Source: JANNSX01 sp046348995
Lineage (GTDB): Bacteria > Pseudomonadota > Alphaproteobacteria > Rhizobiales > Hyphomicrobiaceae
DNA: 64,000 nt
Direction of reading: 5' to 3'
Assembly (NCBI GenBank): GCA_046348995.1
Contig: JAXMDB010000011.1
Span: forward strand, 90,792 to 154,791
Part shown: one piece after another, positions 1 to 8,503 of the stretch
Layout: each line of letters opens with the position of its first letter
Numbering within the stretch: the stretch's first letter is position 1
Translations under genes and position numbers: made by a program
The notes under the pieces: generated by a model
Seen by the model: the letters and a program-made list of their open reading frames with translations, nothing else
Told to the model about the DNA's origin: nothing
The model's database searches: none

Positions 1-210
1 GGGCCAGGTGGTGAGGTTGACCGTGCCCGAGAGTGCCGCATAGGCCTTGCGCGGCTTGAGGCCCGGGATGGCGCTGCCGAGCACGAGGGTCGCTGCGCCC
101 AATCCTGTGACGCCGAGGAAATGCCGGCGCGACACCGAGCCTTTCTGGTAGCGCCGGAGCTCGTCCAGGAATTTCTGTGCGGAGATGCCGTCGTCGAATT
201 TGTTCGTCAT
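1..210 (-). CDS. Extracellular solute-binding protein of a spermidine/putrescine-type ABC transporter (partial, N-terminus)
   Basis: The first 70 codons of a gene that runs off the left edge of the window. The N-terminus carries a twin-arginine signal: SRRHFLGV, then a hydrophobic stretch and a Lys-Ala-Tyr-Ala-Ala region that could be the cleavage site. The mature protein starts near LSGTVNLTTW, as is usual for PotD/PotF-like periplasmic binding proteins. It lies 18 nt downstream of an ABC ATPase gene on the same strand, so it probably delivers substrate to that transporter. Polyamine is the likely ligand class by family. The binding site is outside the window, so substrate is inference. Confidence 0.75.
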   Translation of the reverse strand, partial: MTNKFDDGISAQKFLDELRRYQKGSVSRRHFLGVTGLGAATLVLGSAIPGLKPRKAYAALSGTVNLTTWP

Positions 211-228
211 CGTTTCCTCCGTTGTGTT

Positions 229-1359
229 TCAGTCATCTGTGAGCAGGAGTGCCGCGTCGGGTTGCCAGCTGATGAGCGCGGCGTCGCCCGGTGCAAAGCC
301 GCCGGCCGTTGCCTCGAGCCGCTTGGGCGTCAGCACGAGCAGATCGCCCAGCCCCTTCGTCGCCACGAGATACTCGGTGTTCTCGCCGAGAAAGATCCGG
401 TTCTTGACCGTGGCCTCGATGAGTATCCCGTTCGAGGCGCCCGGGCCAGCATCGGGGCGGCTCATGGCGATCAATTCCGGGCGTACAGCAATGGCGACAG
501 GGCTTTGCGCGGTAAGCGACCGCGTGGCGTTGCCGGTCCAGCGGCCGGCGACGACAGTGCCGTTGGCGAGGCGGGCGGCCGGCCGGTTGCTCGTCTCGAC
601 GAGTACGCCCGGCAGGAAATTCGACTTGCCGACGAAGTCGGCGACATAGCGGTTGACCGGCGCGTCGTAGAGCTCGGTCGGCGTGCCTTGCTGGACGATG
701 CGCCCATCCTTCATGACGCAGACGAGATCGCTCATCGAGAGCGCCTCCTCCTGGTCGTGCGTCACGAGCACGAAGGTGATGCCGACGTCGCGCTGGAGGT
801 TCTGTAGCTCGATCTGCATGTCGCGGCGCAGCTTGCGATCGAGCGCTGCGAGCGGCTCGTCGAGCAACAGCACTTTCGGACGGTTGACGAGCGCGCGTGC
901 GAGCGCCACGCGCTGCTGCTGGCCGCCGGAGATCTCCGACGACCGTCGCTTGCCGTAGCCGGCGAGCCGCACCTGTTCCAAGGCTTCGCCGACTCGCTTC
1001 TCGACCTCGCTCGCCTCCGGCTTCGGCCGCCGCTGGCGCAACCCATAGGCGACATTGTCGAAGACGTTGAGGTGCGGGAACAGCGCGTAGTGCTGAAACA
1101 CCATGTTGAGCGGGCGGCGATAGGCGGGCTCCCCCGTCACGTCGCGGCCCTCGATGAGGACGCGCCCCTCGGAGGGCTGCTCGAAGCCCGCCATCATCCG
1201 GAGCGACGTGGTCTTGCCGCAGCCCGAGGGGCCGAGCAGCGAGACGAAGGCGCGCTTGGGTATAGCAAGGTCGATACGATCGACCGCCAGCACCTCGCCG
1301 TAGCGCTTCGAGACCGCCTCGAAGGCGATATCGGCGACGGGATCGGACGGGCTCGGCAT
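229..1359 (-). CDS. ABC transporter ATP-binding protein, PotA/PotG type
   Basis: The ATPase subunit of an importer, probably for spermidine/putrescine or a similar compound. It has Walker A (GPSGCGKTT), the Q-loop region, the signature ISGGQQQRVALARAL, Walker B (VLLLDEPLAALD) and the H-loop histidine (LVTHDQEEA). A C-terminal TOBE-like domain of about 100 residues follows, typical of the PotA/MalK group. I chose the ATG at 1359 because GAGGAT lies 5 nt upstream; an in-frame TTG at 1386 lacks such a site. The binding-protein gene follows after 18 nt, so the two are very likely co-transcribed; permease genes should lie past the left edge. Confidence 0.9.
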   Translation of the reverse strand: MPSPSDPVADIAFEAVSKRYGEVLAVDRIDLAIPKRAFVSLLGPSGCGKTTSLRMMAGFEQPSEGRVLIEGRDVTGEPAYRRPLNMVFQHYALFPHLNVFDNVAYGLRQRRPKPEASEVEKRVGEALEQVRLAGYGKRRSSEISGGQQQRVALARALVNRPKVLLLDEPLAALDRKLRRDMQIELQNLQRDVGITFVLVTHDQEEALSMSDLVCVMKDGRIVQQGTPTELYDAPVNRYVADFVGKSNFLPGVLVETSNRPAARLANGTVVAGRWTGNATRSLTAQSPVAIAVRPELIAMSRPDAGPGASNGILIEATVKNRIFLGENTEYLVATKGLGDLLVLTPKRLEATAGGFAPGDAALISWQPDAALLLTDD

Positions 1360-1434
1360 CGGATCCTCGCGAAGGGAGCGGCGCAAGCGGCCAAGCTAAC
1401 CCGGATTTCCGGCCTCAAGCAAACAATCTGACGC

Positions 1435-2328
1435 TCAGCCCCGCCGCCGCCTCACACCCTCCCGCCAGGCGATGACGATGCCGCTCGTGACGATGGTGAG
1501 GATGCCGGTCCAGGTGACGGCGGACGGGAAATCGCCGAATAGCCAGTAGCCCAGCGCCGCCGCCGAGACGATCTCGGCATAGGCGAAGGGGGCGAGGCCC
1601 GAGGCGCTGGACCGCTCGTAGGCCAAGATGATGAGCATGTGGCCGAAGGCCGAGACGACGCCCATGAGTAGCATCAGCCCCCATTGTTCCGCCGTCGGCA
1701 TCACCCAGACGAAGGGGAGAATGAGGGACGCTGCGCCCGCGCCGACGAGCCCCGTCATGTTGAGCGTGACGAGCGGATGGTCGGTGCCGGCGAGCTTGCG
1801 GGTGATGAGCGCATAGCCCGCGTAGGTGAAGCCTGAGCCGATCGCGAACACGAGGCCCGGCGTGAAGGTCTGAAAACCCGGCCGGATGACGAGCAGCGCG
1901 CCGGCAAAGCCCAGAATGACCGCGCTCCAGCGCCAGGGTCCGACATGCTCGCCGAGCACGAGTGGGGAAAACATCGTCGTCAGGATCGGGCTCAAGAAGA
2001 ACACCGCCAGCGCATCGGCGAGCGGCATGGTTTGCAGGGCGGCGAAGAAGAAGACGGTGCCGATGGTGAGAATGAGCGAGCGGGCGAGCTGAAGGCGCAG
2101 ATTGTTGGAGCGGAACACGCCCGTGCCGAGCTTCGCCACGCCAACGGGGAGCAGCGTCAGCATCTGGAACACATAGCGCGCCCAGACGAGCTGCAGGGCA
2201 GGGATCGCAACCGTCATGTATTTGGCCGCCGCGTCCGTCACCGGCAGGATCGCCATGGCGGTGAGCATCATCACAATGCCGGTGAGCGGGCTGTCTTTCG
2301 ATGTCGGCGGCAAGGCAGGCTCGCTCAT
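1435..2328 (-). CDS. EamA/DMT-family transporter
   Basis: A polytopic inner-membrane protein of 297 residues made mostly of hydrophobic helices, in two repeated halves as expected for the 10-helix drug/metabolite transporter (EamA) family. The second half contains ANLGG-like small-residue-rich helices and a charged C-terminus (WREGVRRRRG). The start at 2328 gives an N-terminal cytosolic tail of about 20 residues before the first helix. It precedes the ABC ATPase gene by 75 nt on the same strand and could share its transcript. The substrate cannot be read from sequence; family members export amino acids, metabolites or drugs. Confidence 0.85.
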   Translation of the reverse strand: MSEPALPPTSKDSPLTGIVMMLTAMAILPVTDAAAKYMTVAIPALQLVWARYVFQMLTLLPVGVAKLGTGVFRSNNLRLQLARSLILTIGTVFFFAALQTMPLADALAVFFLSPILTTMFSPLVLGEHVGPWRWSAVILGFAGALLVIRPGFQTFTPGLVFAIGSGFTYAGYALITRKLAGTDHPLVTLNMTGLVGAGAASLILPFVWVMPTAEQWGLMLLMGVVSAFGHMLIILAYERSSASGLAPFAYAEIVSAAALGYWLFGDFPSAVTWTGILTIVTSGIVIAWREGVRRRRG

Positions 2329-2435
2329 GACGGGTGGTGCTGGCGGTTCGCGGTGCGAATGGAGGGCCTCACCGCTACACCGTCTCGGCCGCATGTGCCA
2401 CTGTGCAGGCTGTGGAGCTGGAAAAGGAGCGCCGG

Positions 2436-3419
2436 GTGAAGCGAATCTGGCTCGTGACCACAGGGGGAACGATCGCGTCGCGTCATGTCGCGGCGAGCGA
2501 CGAGGTCGTGACGGGGATCGCGGGCGCAGAGCTGCTCGGAACCGTGCGGGAGGTGCCGGCCGGATTCACGCTGCAGGTCGATGACGTCATGGGCGTCGTC
2601 AGCTGCGCGATCACGCTGCCGGTCGCCTTCGCCTTGGCCGGACGGATCAACGCTCGCCTCGCCGAGCCCGATTGTGCGGGCGTCGTCGTCACCCACGGCA
2701 CGGACACGATGGAGGAGGTCGCCTATCTCTGCGATCTGCTCCTCGAGAGCGACAAGCCGGTCGTCTTCACCGGCGCCCAACGGCCGGGCGACGATCCCGA
2801 CACCGACGGCCCGCGCAATCTGACCGATGCGATTGGGCTCGCGGCGTCTCCGCTGGCGGTCGGGCTCGGCGCCGTCGTGGTGATGGATCAGCAGGTCCTG
2901 GCGGCGCGCGACGTCACGAAGGCCCATACGTCGCGGGTGTCTGCCTTCGTGTCGCGAGGCCACGGCAGCCTCGGTGTGGTCGACGGCTCCGACATCGTCA
3001 TCCAGCGCCGGCCGGCCGCGCGGCGGACATATCGAGTGCCCGCCGTCGAGTCCAAGGTCGATCTCATCCGCATGGTGCTCGGAGCGGACGATCGCCTGAT
3101 CCGGCATGCGGCGGCGAGCGGGGCGCGAGCGATCGTGATCGAGGGCTTCGGCCGGGGCAACACCACGCCCGTCGTCGCGGAGGCCGTGGCTGACATCATC
3201 CGCGGCGGGGTGCCGGTTCTCATCGCCTCGCGTTGTGGCGAGGGCCGCGTCAAGCCGGTGTACGGCAATGCCGGTGGCGGCAAGGAGCTCGAGCGGGCCG
3301 GAGCGATCTTCGGCGGCGACCTCAGCGGCGCCAAGCTCCGCATTCTCGTCGCGGTGCTGCTCGGCATGGGGATGCCGCTATCGGAAATCCGGGAGGAGAT
3401 CGCGATGGTCGCCGGTTGA
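2436..3419 (+). CDS. L-asparaginase family protein
   Basis: A 327-residue cytoplasmic asparaginase. The first catalytic threonine motif TTGGTIAS is at residues 8-15 and the second (THGTDTMEE) lies near residue 90, with the usual Thr-Asp pair. It would hydrolyse asparagine to aspartate and ammonia. I chose the GTG at 2436 because AAGGAG lies at 2424-2429 and because the conserved KRIWLVTTGGTIAS begins there; the longer frame upstream has no family similarity. There is no signal peptide, which favours a cytosolic enzyme. It is divergent from the DMT exporter gene, and its neighbour downstream is an aminotransferase. Confidence 0.88.
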   Translation: MKRIWLVTTGGTIASRHVAASDEVVTGIAGAELLGTVREVPAGFTLQVDDVMGVVSCAITLPVAFALAGRINARLAEPDCAGVVVTHGTDTMEEVAYLCDLLLESDKPVVFTGAQRPGDDPDTDGPRNLTDAIGLAASPLAVGLGAVVVMDQQVLAARDVTKAHTSRVSAFVSRGHGSLGVVDGSDIVIQRRPAARRTYRVPAVESKVDLIRMVLGADDRLIRHAAASGARAIVIEGFGRGNTTPVVAEAVADIIRGGVPVLIASRCGEGRVKPVYGNAGGGKELERAGAIFGGDLSGAKLRILVAVLLGMGMPLSEIREEIAMVAG

Positions 3420-3494
3420 CCTCCGGGTCAGTCCCGACCGTTGAGCCCGGCAGCCGTTCGTCATAGGCTCGGCGGCGACCCAGAGGAGATCTCC

Positions 3495-4352
3495 ATGGCG
3501 CGGCGCGAAAGCTACACCTATGTCGACGGCAAATGGCACGACGGAACGCCCAATATCATCAATGCCGAGACGCACGGCTTCAACTTAGGCTGCAGCGTGT
3601 TCGACGGCGCGCGCTATTTCGAGGGCATCACGCCCGACCTCGACTTGCACTCGGCCCGCATCAATCGCTCGGCCAAGGCGCTCGGCCTCGAGCCGACGCA
3701 CACGCCCGCGGAGATCGAGCGGATCATCCGCGAGGGCCTGAAGCGCTTCAAGAGCAAGGAAGCGATCTACATCCGGCCGATGTATTGGTCGGAAGCGGGC
3801 GGCTACATGTACATCCCGCCCGATTCCGCCTCGACCCGCTTCCTCGTGTTCCTCGTCGAGGAGCCGATGATCGATCCCAAGGGCTTTTCGGTGACGGTCG
3901 GCAAATGGCGGCGTCCGTCCGCCGAGTGCGCGCCGACCGACGCCAAGTCGGGCTGCCTCTATCCGATGGGCGGCAAGATCATCATGGAGGCGAAGAGCCG
4001 GGGCTTCGACAATGCGCTCGTGCTCGATCTCTTGGGCAACGTCGCCGAGACGGCATCCTCCAACGTGTTCATGGTCAAAGACGGCATCGTGCTGACGCCG
4101 ATCCCGAACGGCTCGTTCCTCAATGGCATCACCCGCCAGCGCGTCATCGGACTATTGCGCGGTGCGGGGCACGAGGTCGTCGAGCGCTCGATCAAGCCGG
4201 AAGAGTTCTTCGCCGCCGACGAGATCTTTGCGACCGGAAATCATTCCAAGGTGACGCCGATCATCCGAATCGAGGAACGCCATCTGCAAGCCGGCCCGAT
4301 CACCAAGCGGGCGCGCGAGCTCTATTGGGCCTGGGCACACGGGAAAGGGTGA
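3495..4352 (+). CDS. Branched-chain amino acid aminotransferase-like (class IV PLP enzyme)
   Basis: A 285-residue fold-type IV aminotransferase. The PLP lysine is in DAKSGCLYPMGGK, and the phosphate-binding region is ETASSNVFMVKDG. The FDGARYFEG and YIRPMYW segments match IlvE-like enzymes, which exchange amino groups between branched-chain amino acids and 2-oxoglutarate. GAGGAG at 3483-3488 fixes the ATG at 3495. The gene is 75 nt after the asparaginase gene and may be co-transcribed with it. A second, more distant class IV enzyme lies at 61887-62849, so roles may be divided. D-amino-acid transaminase activity cannot be excluded. Confidence 0.85.
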   Translation: MARRESYTYVDGKWHDGTPNIINAETHGFNLGCSVFDGARYFEGITPDLDLHSARINRSAKALGLEPTHTPAEIERIIREGLKRFKSKEAIYIRPMYWSEAGGYMYIPPDSASTRFLVFLVEEPMIDPKGFSVTVGKWRRPSAECAPTDAKSGCLYPMGGKIIMEAKSRGFDNALVLDLLGNVAETASSNVFMVKDGIVLTPIPNGSFLNGITRQRVIGLLRGAGHEVVERSIKPEEFFAADEIFATGNHSKVTPIIRIEERHLQAGPITKRARELYWAWAHGKG

Positions 4353-4376
4353 GTGGAAGCGGTTCGCCGGTACCGA

Positions 4377-4736
4377 TCAGGCTGGCGGGTACGGGTGTGA
4401 TAGCGGCGAGGCGAGTGTAATCACGTTGCCGTCGGCATCGTGGACTTGCGCCAATGTGGAATAGTCCCCCGCGATATCGCTTCCGAGGACGATCCCAAGA
4501 CCGTTCAATCTCCGCCGCTCTGCTGGAAGGTCGGCGACGATGAGAAAGATCGCGCCTGTGCGAGCGATCTCCTCGTCGGTGGATATGCCGAGACCGCCCG
4601 CGTCGGAGACATCCCATTGGACCAGCGTGTCCATGGGGCGATGATCCGGCTTCCGGCCGAGGAGATTCGCAAACCAGATTTCGGACGTGGCCAAGTCTGC
4701 AATGAGTAAATAGGTATAGGCCTTGAGCAACTGCAT
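4377..4736 (-). CDS. VOC (glyoxalase/bleomycin resistance) superfamily protein
   Basis: A single-module vicinal-oxygen-chelate protein of 119 residues. It starts with an AYTYLLIADLATSEIWFANLLGR pattern split over the first beta-alpha unit and ends with VHDADGNVITLASP, the typical C-terminal strand with its Asp-Gly-Asn turn. Such small proteins dimerise to bind metals or small molecules; the ligand is unknown. It converges with the aminotransferase gene, leaving 24 nt. A composite palindromic repeat lies upstream at 4827-4975. Function beyond the fold is not supported. Confidence 0.75.
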   Translation of the reverse strand: MQLLKAYTYLLIADLATSEIWFANLLGRKPDHRPMDTLVQWDVSDAGGLGISTDEEIARTGAIFLIVADLPAERRRLNGLGIVLGSDIAGDYSTLAQVHDADGNVITLASPLSHPYPPA

Positions 4737-4826
4737 TTTCGGGCTCCTAGTCCGAAAACGTAGTTTGGTCCGGCAGGTTCCTGCCTTCTCTTACCGGCCG
4801 GCAAAAGCGATGACACTCGATTTAGT

Positions 4827-4975
4827 CGCCCCCTCCCCCCTCGAGGGGGAGGGTAGGGTGGGGGGCAAAGCAAAAGAGTTCTTGCTCGAGAATCCCCCTC
4901 ATCCCAAGCCCCTAAGGACTTACGCGCTGCGCGCCTAAGTCCAAGGCGCTTGGCCTTCCCCCTCAAGGGGGGAAG
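4827..4975 (-). repeat. Composite palindromic repeat, copy 1
   Basis: About 150 bp made of three stem-loops: an outer CTTCCCCC/GGGGGAAG hairpin, a central arm pair related to AAGCGCCTTGGACTTAG and its complement, and a C/G-run hairpin with a TCGA centre. Read on the minus strand it matches the repeat at 59383-59533 over its whole length. It lies between the VOC gene and matB and is part of no gene. Confidence 0.85.
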
Positions 4976-5024
4976 GGACTAACGCGAGGGTCAACAGTTT
5001 TGTCGTTCGGCCTCGCTCCGAAGC

Positions 5025-6575
5025 TCAGCCGTACAACCCCGCATAGGTCTCGCGCAGCTTCGCCTTCTGCACCTTGCCCATGGCGTTGCGGGGGAGGTCG
5101 TCGAGGAAGATCACGCGCTTCGGCAGCTTGAACTTTGCGAGACGGTCAGAGAGCGCGGCGATAACGGACGCCTCGTCGAGCTTGGCGTCCTTCGCACACA
5201 CGACCACAGCCGTCACAGCTTCGCCGAAGTCGGGGTGCGCCAAGCCGATGATAGCCGACTCGACGACTCCAGGCAGCGCATCGATCTCGGCCTCGACCTC
5301 TTTCGGATAAACGTTGAGGCCGCCCGTGATGACGAGATCCTTGCCGCGCCCGACGATCGAGACGTAGCCCTTCGCATCGATCTGCCCGAGGTCGCCTGTG
5401 ATGAAGAAGCCGTCGGGACGGAAGCTCTCGGCGGTTTTCTCCGGGTTGCGCCAATAGCCGGTGCAGACGTTGGGACCGCGCAGCTCGATCATCCCGATCT
5501 CGCCTTGCGGCAACGCTGCGCCATTCACCGGATCGGCGATGCGCAATTCCACATCGGGCAACGGAAACCCGACGGTGCCGGCGATGCGCGCGCCGCGATA
5601 CGGGTTCGACGTGTTCATGTTCGTTTCGGTCATGCCGTAGCGCTCGAGGATCGCTTGGCCGGTGCGTTCTTCGAACGCGCGATGCGTCTCGGCGAGGAGC
5701 GGCGCGGAGCCTGAGATGAACAGGCGGATGGGTGCGGCAGCCTCGCGCGTCAGTCCGGCATGATCGAGCAGGCGCGTGTAGAAGGTCGGCACGCCCATGA
5801 GCGAGGTTGCGCGCGCAAACAAGCCCAGCACCTCGCCGGCATCGAACTTCGAAAGCCACAGCATGCGCCCGCCGGCGAGCGTCAGCGTGTTGGTGGCCGT
5901 GAAGAGACCGTGCGTGTGATAGACGGGCAGCGCGTGGATCAGCACGTCGTCGCGCGTGAAGCCCCAGATGTCGGCGAGCGCCAACCCGTTCGAGGCGAGA
6001 TTGCCGTGGGTCAGCATGGCGCCTTTGGAGCGCCCGGTCGTGCCCGAGGTGTAGAGAATGGCGGCGAGATCGTCCCAGCCGAGCTCAGGCGCGGTGACAT
6101 CGGGGCCGGCCTCGCGGGCCCGATCCATCAACGTGCCATCGCCGCGTGTGCCGAGCGTCAGCGTCGCCGCCGCCCCGAGACGTCGCGCCAGGGCGCCGAC
6201 GCCGGCTTCTGCTTCCGGACGCACGACGACGACCGTCGGCTCGGCATCGCTCAGGAAGTACTCGAGCTCGGCCAGCGTATAGGCCGTGTTCAGCGGCAGG
6301 TAGATGGCCCCGATCCGCGCCGTCGCCTGGAAGAGGAGCACTGCCTCCGGGCTCTTCTCGACCTGCACCGCGACGCGATCGCCGCGTTTGACGCCGGAGG
6401 CCTGCAGTGCCGCCGCGAGACGCCCGGCGAGATCCGACGCCTCGCCATACGTCCAGCTTCGCCCGCCGGGCTCCTCGATGTAGGGGACGTCGCGACCCGG
6501 GCGCGTCGCCCGCCACAGCGCGCCGAGATTGTCGACGCCGCGGCCGGACCACTGGCGAAGCGCGGTGGATGACAT
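5025..6575 (-). CDS. matB: Malonyl-CoA synthetase (AMP-forming acyl-CoA synthetase)
   Basis: A 516-residue ANL-superfamily enzyme. It has the P-loop YTSGTTGRSKGAMLTHGNL, the adenine motif YGMTETNMN, the hinge GRGKDLVITGG and the C-terminal catalytic lysine in PRNAMGKVQK. It should convert malonate, ATP and CoA to malonyl-CoA. The MatB assignment rests on overall similarity (HALPVYHTHGLF and GTVGFPLPDVELRI segments), so another short-chain acid is possible. It begins 14 nt after trpD on the same strand, the place usually held by trpC in related genomes, so it probably reads through from the trp transcript. Confidence 0.85.
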   Translation of the reverse strand: MSSTALRQWSGRGVDNLGALWRATRPGRDVPYIEEPGGRSWTYGEASDLAGRLAAALQASGVKRGDRVAVQVEKSPEAVLLFQATARIGAIYLPLNTAYTLAELEYFLSDAEPTVVVVRPEAEAGVGALARRLGAAATLTLGTRGDGTLMDRAREAGPDVTAPELGWDDLAAILYTSGTTGRSKGAMLTHGNLASNGLALADIWGFTRDDVLIHALPVYHTHGLFTATNTLTLAGGRMLWLSKFDAGEVLGLFARATSLMGVPTFYTRLLDHAGLTREAAAPIRLFISGSAPLLAETHRAFEERTGQAILERYGMTETNMNTSNPYRGARIAGTVGFPLPDVELRIADPVNGAALPQGEIGMIELRGPNVCTGYWRNPEKTAESFRPDGFFITGDLGQIDAKGYVSIVGRGKDLVITGGLNVYPKEVEAEIDALPGVVESAIIGLAHPDFGEAVTAVVVCAKDAKLDEASVIAALSDRLAKFKLPKRVIFLDDLPRNAMGKVQKAKLRETYAGLYG

Positions 6576-6589
6576 GACTGCGCTCCTGC

Positions 6590-7636
6590 TCAGGCGGCGC
6601 TGTTGGAGATTTCGACGGCCTTGGCGAGTGTCTTCAATCCGCGCCCGTCGTCGAGTGCCTTCAGAGCCATTTGCACGCCCTCGGCGAGCGAGGCTGCCTT
6701 CTCGGCGATGACGAGGGCCGCCGCGGCATTGAGCGAGACCGCATGGCGGAAGGCGAGCACGCCGGCCGACCGATCGCCGCCGAGGATGGCGCGGATTTTC
6801 GCGGTGTTCTCCTCCGGGCTGCCGCCGAGGATGTGGCCGAACGGGTGCTCGGGCAGGCCCGCATCCTCGGGCTTGATCTCGAACTGCTCGACCTTGCCGC
6901 CCATCAGCGAGACGACATAGGTCGGGCCGGAGATCGAGATCTCGTCGGTGCCGTCCATACCGTGCACGAGCCAGGCGCGCTCGGTGCCGAGCGTGCGCAA
7001 GGTCTCGGCCATCGGGCGCAGCAGCGCGCGCGTGAAGGTGCCGGTCAGCTGCCGTTTGACGCCGGCCGGGTTCGTCATCGGTCCGAGGATGTTGAACACC
7101 GTGCGCGTGCCGAGCTCGATGCGGGCAGGCATGACGTAGCGCATGGCCGCATGGTGGTTGGGCGCGTGCATGTAGCCGATGCCGGCTTCGACGATGCAGC
7201 GCTCGATCGTCTCGACCGGCGTGTTGATGTTGAGGCCGAGGGTTGCGAGCGCATCGGCAGCGCCCGACTTCGAGGACTGCGCCTTGTTGCCGTGCTTGGC
7301 GATCGGCACGCCGAGGCTCGCCACGAGGATCGCGGTCGTCGTCGAGATGTTGAGCGTGCCGCGCCCGTCGCCGCCGGTGCCGACGATGTCCATGGCGCCC
7401 TCCGGCGCACGCACCTTCTTCGACTTCGCCCGCATCGCGAGCGTCGCCCCGGCGATCTCTTCCAAGCTCTCGCCGCGATGACGCAGGATCATGAGGAAGC
7501 CGCCGATCTGCGCCGCCGTTGCCTTGCCCGACATGATGATGTCGAAGGCTTCCTCGGCCTCGTGCTGCATGAGGGCTGAATCGAGGGCGCGCGAGATATA
7601 GGGCTTGAGCAGGCTCGGATCGGTCTCGGTCGTCAT
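6590..7636 (-). CDS. trpD: Anthranilate phosphoribosyltransferase
   Basis: A 348-residue enzyme transferring phosphoribose from PRPP to anthranilate, the second step of tryptophan synthesis. The PRPP-binding GTGGDGRGTLNIST motif and the KHGNKAQSSKSGAADAL anthranilate-site segment are both present, and the length is normal. It starts 25 nt after trpG, so the two form a transcription unit with matB behind them. trpC is not adjacent. Confidence 0.95.
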   Translation of the reverse strand: MTTETDPSLLKPYISRALDSALMQHEAEEAFDIIMSGKATAAQIGGFLMILRHRGESLEEIAGATLAMRAKSKKVRAPEGAMDIVGTGGDGRGTLNISTTTAILVASLGVPIAKHGNKAQSSKSGAADALATLGLNINTPVETIERCIVEAGIGYMHAPNHHAAMRYVMPARIELGTRTVFNILGPMTNPAGVKRQLTGTFTRALLRPMAETLRTLGTERAWLVHGMDGTDEISISGPTYVVSLMGGKVEQFEIKPEDAGLPEHPFGHILGGSPEENTAKIRAILGGDRSAGVLAFRHAVSLNAAAALVIAEKAASLAEGVQMALKALDDGRGLKTLAKAVEISNSAA

Positions 7637-7661
7637 GGCACCACGCGATGGATGGGACAGG

Positions 7662-8270
7662 TCAGGCGGCTTTGTTGGCCGGGCGCTTGCGTTTCTGGGT
7701 CAAACCCGCGAGCCCGAGGAAATTGGCGAGGAGGGCGTGCCCCTGCTCGGAGGCGATGCTCTCGGGATGGAATTGCACGCCGTGCACCGGATGGGTCGCA
7801 TGCTCGAGCCCCATGATGAGGCCGTCGCTGGTCTCGGCCGTGATCTTCAGGCAATCGGGCAGGCTTTTGCGCTCGACGATGAGCGAATGATAGCGCGTCA
7901 CCTGGAACGACTTCGGCAGTCCCTCGAAGAGCCCCTTGCCGCGGTTCGTGATGGTCGAGAGCTTGCCGTGCATCAGCTCGGGCGCCCGGATCACCTTGCC
8001 GCCATAGGCCTGGCCGATCGCCTGATGGCCTAAGCAGACACCGAGCACCGGGAGCTTCGGTCCCGCCTCGCGGATGAGGTCGAGACAGATGCCGGCCTCG
8101 TTGGGCGTGCAGGGCCCGGGCGACAGCACGATCGCCTTGGGCTTCTCGGCCATCACCTCAGCAACCGTCACCTGGTCGTTGCGATAGACCCGGCACAGCG
8201 CGCCGAGCTCGCCCAGGTAGTGCACGAGATTGTAGGTGAAGCTGTCGTAGTTATCGATGAGGGTCAGCAT
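7662..8270 (-). CDS. trpG: Anthranilate synthase component II (glutamine amidotransferase)
   Basis: A 202-residue class I glutamine amidotransferase that supplies ammonia to TrpE. The catalytic cysteine is in GVCLGHQAIGQ, and the His/Glu pair is in the VQFHPESIAS segment. The N-terminal MLTLIDNYDSFTYNLVHYLGELG is typical. A role in p-aminobenzoate synthesis (PabA) is possible because this subunit is often shared. It is followed by trpD, while its partner trpE lies more than 8 kb away at 16712-18256. Confidence 0.93.
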   Translation of the reverse strand: MLTLIDNYDSFTYNLVHYLGELGALCRVYRNDQVTVAEVMAEKPKAIVLSPGPCTPNEAGICLDLIREAGPKLPVLGVCLGHQAIGQAYGGKVIRAPELMHGKLSTITNRGKGLFEGLPKSFQVTRYHSLIVERKSLPDCLKITAETSDGLIMGLEHATHPVHGVQFHPESIASEQGHALLANFLGLAGLTQKRKRPANKAA

Positions 8271-8503
8271 GGATCGACCAAACCATTGTTAACGCGCAAT
8301 CATCCCAGCGCCATCGCCGTTTGGTCAAGCGTCGTTCCGAGGATCTGCGACTGCCGTGGCGATGGGCTGCACTTCTAGCGGCATCTTTGTCGTGCCCGAT
8401 CGTTGCAATCAAGGCAAGACTGGGCTCTCGCGCCGTCCAGCCGGGCATTCAGTCCCAGTCGCTGGGCACAGTGAAGCAATCGCAGAGTGTCTTGGACCGG
8501 CCC
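8271..8503 (-). promoter_or_regulatory. Leader/promoter region of trpG (no clear element)
   Basis: This 233-nt stretch lies upstream of trpG and after the hydrolase gene. It holds an 8-bp inverted repeat (GACCAAAC at 8276-8283 with its complement at 8319-8326) that could form a hairpin in the leader. On the minus strand TTGACC occurs at 8328-8323, but no convincing -10 box follows at normal spacing. I found no leader peptide with tryptophan codons. Confidence 0.3.

Noticed and set aside
8271..8503. Possible trp attenuator with leader peptide
   Set aside because: No short frame with tandem Trp codons followed by alternative hairpins and a T-run was found; only a weak 8-bp inverted repeat is present.
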